17,941 nucleotides of DNA from Bacteroidota bacterium (GTDB taxonomy: Bacteria; Bacteroidota; Bacteroidia; Flavobacteriales_F; PHOS-HE28): NCBI GenBank assembly GCA_023430945.1, contig JAEYYE010000213.1, positions 1 through 17,941 on the forward strand, in the 5' to 3' direction. The position numbers were made by a program, and so were the translations under genes. The notes under the pieces were generated by a model, which saw only the letters and a program-made list of their open reading frames with translations, was not told the DNA's origin and did no database searches. Shown here in pieces: positions 15,742 to 17,941 of the stretch. Positions within the stretch are counted from its first letter, which is position 1, and each line of letters begins with the position of its first letter.

Positions 15742-17031
15742 ATGATCACGATCGAAGAGCTTCATCACCATTTCCTCCAGTGCACAGGCGCGTGTACCGA
15801 TACGCGGAACATCACGCACGGCAGCATGTTCTTCGCGTTGAAAGGCCCGAACTTCAATGCGAATTCCTTCGCTGCGGAAGCGCTGGAAAAAGGCAGTTCA
15901 TTCGCTGTGGTCGATGATCCTTCCGTAGTGAAGGGAGATCGGTTCCTGTTGGTTGAAAATGTGCTCACCGCCTTGCAGGAACTGGCGCGCCATCACCGGC
16001 GGCAATTCAACATTCCGGTGATCGGGATCACCGGATCGAACGGTAAGACCACCACGAAGGAACTGATCTACGTGGTGCTCAGTTCCGATCGGGAAACACT
16101 GGCGACGAGCGGAAATCTCAACAACCATATCGGCGTGCCGCTCACCCTGCTTCGCTTGAACAAAGATCACCAGATCGCGATCATCGAAATGGGTGCTAAC
16201 AAACCCGGCGACATCAAGGAACTCGCAGAGATCGCCGAACCCACCTACGGCTTGATCACCAACATTGGCAAGGCGCATCTCGAAGGTTTTGGTGGGATCG
16301 ATGGCGTGATCCGCACCAAGACCGAGTTGTACAACGACATCCGCGATCGTAACGGAACACTGTTCGTGAACAGCGACGATCCGCTTTTAATGGAGAAAAG
16401 CGAAGGGATCAAGCGGATAACGTACGGAACTGGTGATCGTGCGGAATGGCGTGGGACCACGGAAACCGCTGGCGCATTCCTTTCCTTCTCGTGGGAGCAC
16501 GATGCGAAGCGATCGAACAGGATCATCACGCAACTGATCGGGAATTACAACCTGATGAACGCGCTCGCGGCCGTGTGCATCGGCAGCCATTTCAAGGTGC
16601 CCGAAGCCGCGATCGAAAATGCGATCGCCTCCTATTCGCCCGGCAATAATCGATCGCAATTCACCGATACCGGAAGGAACCAGTTGATCATGGACGCCTA
16701 CAATGCCAACCCCAGCAGCATGAAGGTGGCGCTGGAGAATTTCGCCGCAATGAGTACCGATCGGAAAAAGCTCGCGATCCTTGGCGACATGCTCGAACTG
16801 GGTGATGCTGCGGAGAACGAACACCGATCGGTGGTGGAGCTGGCAAGATCACTTTCGATCGAAGCCTATTTCATCGGCCCGATCTTCAACGCGATCATCG
16901 GTTCGGAAAAGTCCGATCGTGATGTGAAGGAAGCACTTTCGCGCCTACGAAATGAAGCAGTGAAGGATCGTCTCATCCTGATCAAGGGATCACGAGGCAT
17001 CAAGCTGGAAACATTGGTGGAGATGTTGTGA
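15742..17031 (+). CDS. murF: UDP-N-acetylmuramoyl-tripeptide--D-alanyl-D-alanine ligase
   Basis: Cytoplasmic ATP-dependent Mur ligase that adds D-Ala-D-Ala to the UDP-MurNAc-tripeptide, the last cytoplasmic step of peptidoglycan precursor synthesis. The product is 429 aa. The N-domain has TDTRNITHGSMFFALKG (19-35). The P-loop GITGSNGKTT is at 95-104 with Lys102. NLNNHIGVPLTLLRL, IEMGANKPGDI, LFVNSDDP and NYNLMNALAA follow. The C-domain has MDAYNANPSSM and LGDMLELG. I start at the ATG at 15742. The frame is open back to 15610, but that extension lies in gldJ and crosses the terminator. There is no room for a Shine-Dalgarno sequence, since six T residues lie immediately upstream, and a separate promoter box overlaps the terminator. 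This gene has the densest GATC content I counted (about 38 sites). Confidence 0.96.
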   Translation: MITIEELHHHFLQCTGACTDTRNITHGSMFFALKGPNFNANSFAAEALEKGSSFAVVDDPSVVKGDRFLLVENVLTALQELARHHRRQFNIPVIGITGSNGKTTTKELIYVVLSSDRETLATSGNLNNHIGVPLTLLRLNKDHQIAIIEMGANKPGDIKELAEIAEPTYGLITNIGKAHLEGFGGIDGVIRTKTELYNDIRDRNGTLFVNSDDPLLMEKSEGIKRITYGTGDRAEWRGTTETAGAFLSFSWEHDAKRSNRIITQLIGNYNLMNALAAVCIGSHFKVPEAAIENAIASYSPGNNRSQFTDTGRNQLIMDAYNANPSSMKVALENFAAMSTDRKKLAILGDMLELGDAAENEHRSVVELARSLSIEAYFIGPIFNAIIGSEKSDRDVKEALSRLRNEAVKDRLILIKGSRGIKLETLVEML

Positions 17032-17043
17032 AAGTTGGTTGAA

Positions 17044-17068
17044 GGCTGGAGGCTGGAGGTTGGAGGTT
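17044..17068 (+). repeat. Short 7-bp tandem repeat
   Basis: Three consecutive heptamers, GGCTGGA, GGCTGGA and GGTTGGA, are followed by a partial GGTT. They begin 13 nt after the murF stop in otherwise non-coding DNA. They may be slippage-prone, and no function is evident. Confidence 0.7.
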
Positions 17069-17072
17069 ATGT

Positions 17073-17116
17073 CACACTGAGCCCAGCTTGCCCTGAGCTC
17101 GCCGAAGGGAAGTGTG
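17073..17116. repeat. Nested palindromic intergenic element
   Basis: CACACT (17073-17078) pairs with AGTGTG (17111-17116). Inside it CCCT (17091-17094) pairs with AGGG (17106-17109), enclosing TGAGCTCGCCGA. The CCCTGAGC...CGAAGGG core resembles a palindromic intergenic repeat found in many environmental bacterial genomes. It lies downstream of murF. There is no T-tract, so it is probably a REP-like element rather than a terminator. Confidence 0.5.
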
Positions 17117-17149
17117 GGCGGGATCCTGTCAGGTCGTGTCTGCGGCTGC

Positions 17150-17176
17150 AAGTCCTCGCTGCGCTCCGGGCTTTCC
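17150..17176 (-). repeat. Left copy of an AAAGCCCGGAG...CGAGGACTT repeat
   Basis: The plus strand shows AAGTCCTCG (17150-17158), five spacer bases, then CTCCGGGCTTTCC (17164-17176). This is the reverse complement of the two ends of the right copy at 17784-17822. The two copies face each other around the toxin-antitoxin pair. Confidence 0.55.
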
Positions 17177-17215
17177 GCCTCCGCCACTTACGCAGATCGG
17201 TCCCTGGCGCACAAT

Positions 17216-17248
17216 GTTCAATGCACTTATTGAACCTCACTATCTTTA
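17216..17248 (+). promoter_or_regulatory. Putative promoter and operator of the toxin-antitoxin pair
   Basis: A perfect inverted repeat GTTCAA-N8-TTGAAC (17216-17235) covers the expected -33 region. TATCTTTA at 17241-17248 differs from TAnnTTTG by one base. The antitoxin ATG is six bases further on, so the mRNA may be nearly leaderless. The arrangement fits autoregulation by an antitoxin or toxin-antitoxin complex, as in other type II modules. Confidence 0.45.
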
Positions 17249-17254
17249 CCTGAC

Positions 17255-17461
17255 ATGGCACTGAAGAGAAAAGGCATCAGTCTTTTAACGGACGAAACTG
17301 CAAAGAAGAAGTATGTGCAGATCGACCTGGAAATGTTGCTGAAAGAACCGGAAGCAGTGGAGGTTTATCTTGATGGCCTGATCGCTGAATCGCGACGGAA
17401 CGAACATTCTGAAGATCATGATGCCATAGTTCGAAAGATCAAAGGCGCCAGGAGAAAGTGA
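17255..17461 (+). CDS. Putative antitoxin of a RelE/ParE-type toxin-antitoxin pair
   Basis: 68 aa, small and highly charged, with a conserved-looking centre (KKKYVQIDLEMLLKEPEAV, then VYLDGLIAESRR) and a basic C-terminus. I do not recognise a named DNA-binding family. The assignment rests on size, charge and position. Its last codons overlap the GTG start of a RelE/ParE-like toxin frame by four bases (GTGA), the usual antitoxin-toxin arrangement. A perfect inverted repeat lies just upstream as a plausible operator. The frame appears intact, although the partner toxin is broken. A small unrelated regulator is the alternative. Confidence 0.65.
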   Translation: MALKRKGISLLTDETAKKKYVQIDLEMLLKEPEAVEVYLDGLIAESRRNEHSEDHDAIVRKIKGARRK

Positions 17462-17714
17462 GCTACAGGATCGAATGGGCCAAGAGCGCAGTTCGAGAAC
17501 TTCGTAAGCTGGATCCTTCGATCTCGATAAAGATCCTGGACATCGTAGGCAGATTGAAGGAAGATCCCCGCCCGGCTGGTGTGAAGAAGCTGACAGGTTC
17601 AAGGATCTTTGGCGGCTCCGGATCGGGCACTACCGGGTCGTTTATTTTTTGAATGATACCATCCGTTTGGTCAGGGTTGAAAGACTTGGTAATCGCCGGG
17701 ATGTTTATCGATGA
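17458..17714 (+). pseudogene. RelE/ParE-family toxin, frameshifted
   Basis: The GTG at 17458 starts YRIEWAKSAVRELRKLDPSI, then LKEDPRPAGVKKLTGS, the N-terminal half of a RelE/ParE mRNA interferase or gyrase inhibitor fold. After LTGS the frame runs into an unrelated Gly/Ser string and stops at 17652. Reading one base shifted from about 17600 restores DLWRLRIGHYRVVYFLND, then RLVRVERLGNRRDVYR and TGA at 17712-17714, exactly the family's C-terminal half with its conserved Arg and Tyr residues. A missing A in TTCAAGGAT (expected TTCAAAGGAT) at about 17600-17603 explains it. The restored protein would be 85 aa, the usual length. As it stands the toxin should be inactive, unless this is a sequencing error or programmed frameshift. 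Confidence 0.88.
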
Positions 17715-17757
17715 GGCTCCGGGATCGAGAAATGGTTCCACTGTATTGTTGAGCTGG

Positions 17758-17785
17758 CCACATGCTGCGTGAGCGATCGCAGTGG
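17758..17785. other. Imperfect stem-loop beyond the transposase 3' end
   Basis: The outer pairs CCAC/GTGG and inner pairs CTGCG/CGCAG form an imperfect stem within 17758-17785. It lies between the toxin pseudogene and the IS110-like transposase stop, and could belong to the end of the mobile element. No further support is visible. Confidence 0.3.
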
Positions 17786-17822
17786 AAAGCCCGGAGGCCG
17801 TGCTTTTGACGGCCGAGGACTT
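17784..17822 (+). repeat. Right copy of the AAAGCCCGGAG...CGAGGACTT repeat, with internal hairpin
   Basis: GGAAAGCCCGGAG (17784-17796) and CGAGGACTT (17814-17822) match the left copy in inverted orientation. Between them, GGCCGT (17796-17801) and ACGGCC (17809-17814) form a perfect 6-bp hairpin with a 7-nt loop, absent from the left copy. The right end overlaps the transposase stop codon. Confidence 0.55.
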
Positions 17823-17941
17823 ATTCTATGACCTGTGCAAGTGCCGGCCGGTATTTTCTTCCGATGTAAGGAGTGCCCCGCTGGATCACCGCGCACACCC
17901 GATGGATGATCTTGTTCCTTATGGCGTTCAGCACTGTCATC
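17821..17941 (-). mobile_element. IS110-family-like transposase, C-terminal end only
   Basis: The minus-strand frame is open from the window edge to TAA at 17823-17821, giving 40 codons: TVLNAIRNKIIHRVCAVIQ, then RGTPYIGRKYRPALAQVIE. This resembles the extreme C-terminus of IS110/IS116/IS902-type transposases of Bacteroidota (LNAxRNKxxHRVFA...RGTPY). IS110 enzymes have a RuvC-like N-terminal domain with a DEDD catalytic set and a C-terminal Ser domain, none of which can be seen here. The family call rests on this short tail and is moderate. The main gene lies right of the window. Confidence 0.5.

Noticed and set aside
1..17941. Cyanobacterial HIP1-like repeats as a sign of cyanobacterial origin
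   Set aside because: The enriched octamer is CCGATCGG, not GCGATCGC, and the gene content is clearly Bacteroidota.

Overview
The window looks like a chromosome segment from a fairly GC-rich member of the Bacteroidota, most likely Flavobacteriales. The evidence is the set of type IX secretion (T9SS) and gliding genes (PorU, PorV, a PorP/SprF-family protein, GldJ), proteins carrying type A T9SS sorting tails, and the promoter style. Boxes of the form TAnnTTTG or TAnnTTCG lie just before most genes, and Shine-Dalgarno sequences are weak or absent. No rRNA, tRNA or CRISPR array was seen.

Layout from left to right. (1) Minus-strand metabolic block: cdd (cytidine deaminase), pdhA (pyruvate dehydrogenase E1 alpha) and pdhC (dihydrolipoamide acetyltransferase, cut by the left edge). 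(2) About 2990-5191, plus strand: an accessory patch with the C-terminal fragment of one T9SS-exported protein, then a beta-propeller-like T9SS cargo gene broken by one in-frame TGA. (3) 5378-6803, plus strand: a VTC-domain polyphosphate polymerase-like protein and a DUF4956 membrane protein. (4) 6822-12739, minus strand: porU, porV and ispF. (5) 12918-17031, plus strand: a PorP/SprF-family protein, gldJ, a strong terminator, then murF with its own promoter overlapping that terminator. (6) 17032 to the right edge: a repeat-rich tail with a small toxin-antitoxin pair whose RelE/ParE-like toxin is frameshifted, bordered by two oppositely oriented copies of a short repeat. The right copy abuts the C-terminal end of an IS110-like transposase that runs off the window.

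How the genes fit together: PorU is the cell-surface sortase that removes C-terminal sorting tails from T9SS cargo. PorV is the outer-membrane shuttle that delivers cargo to it. GldJ is a lipoprotein that stabilises the gliding/T9SS apparatus. The PorP/SprF protein is an outer-membrane component associated with the same machinery. The two damaged genes at 3023-5191 encode the kind of tail that PorU processes.

The strongest unexplained signal is compositional. GATC, and especially the palindrome CCGATCGG, is greatly over-represented in the housekeeping and T9SS genes but much rarer at about 3000-4560. I did not find a convincing new multigene system. The items most worth a second look are the GATC signature, the decayed cargo genes, the terminator/promoter overlap at gldJ-murF, and the right-edge junction of toxin-antitoxin pair, repeats and IS.
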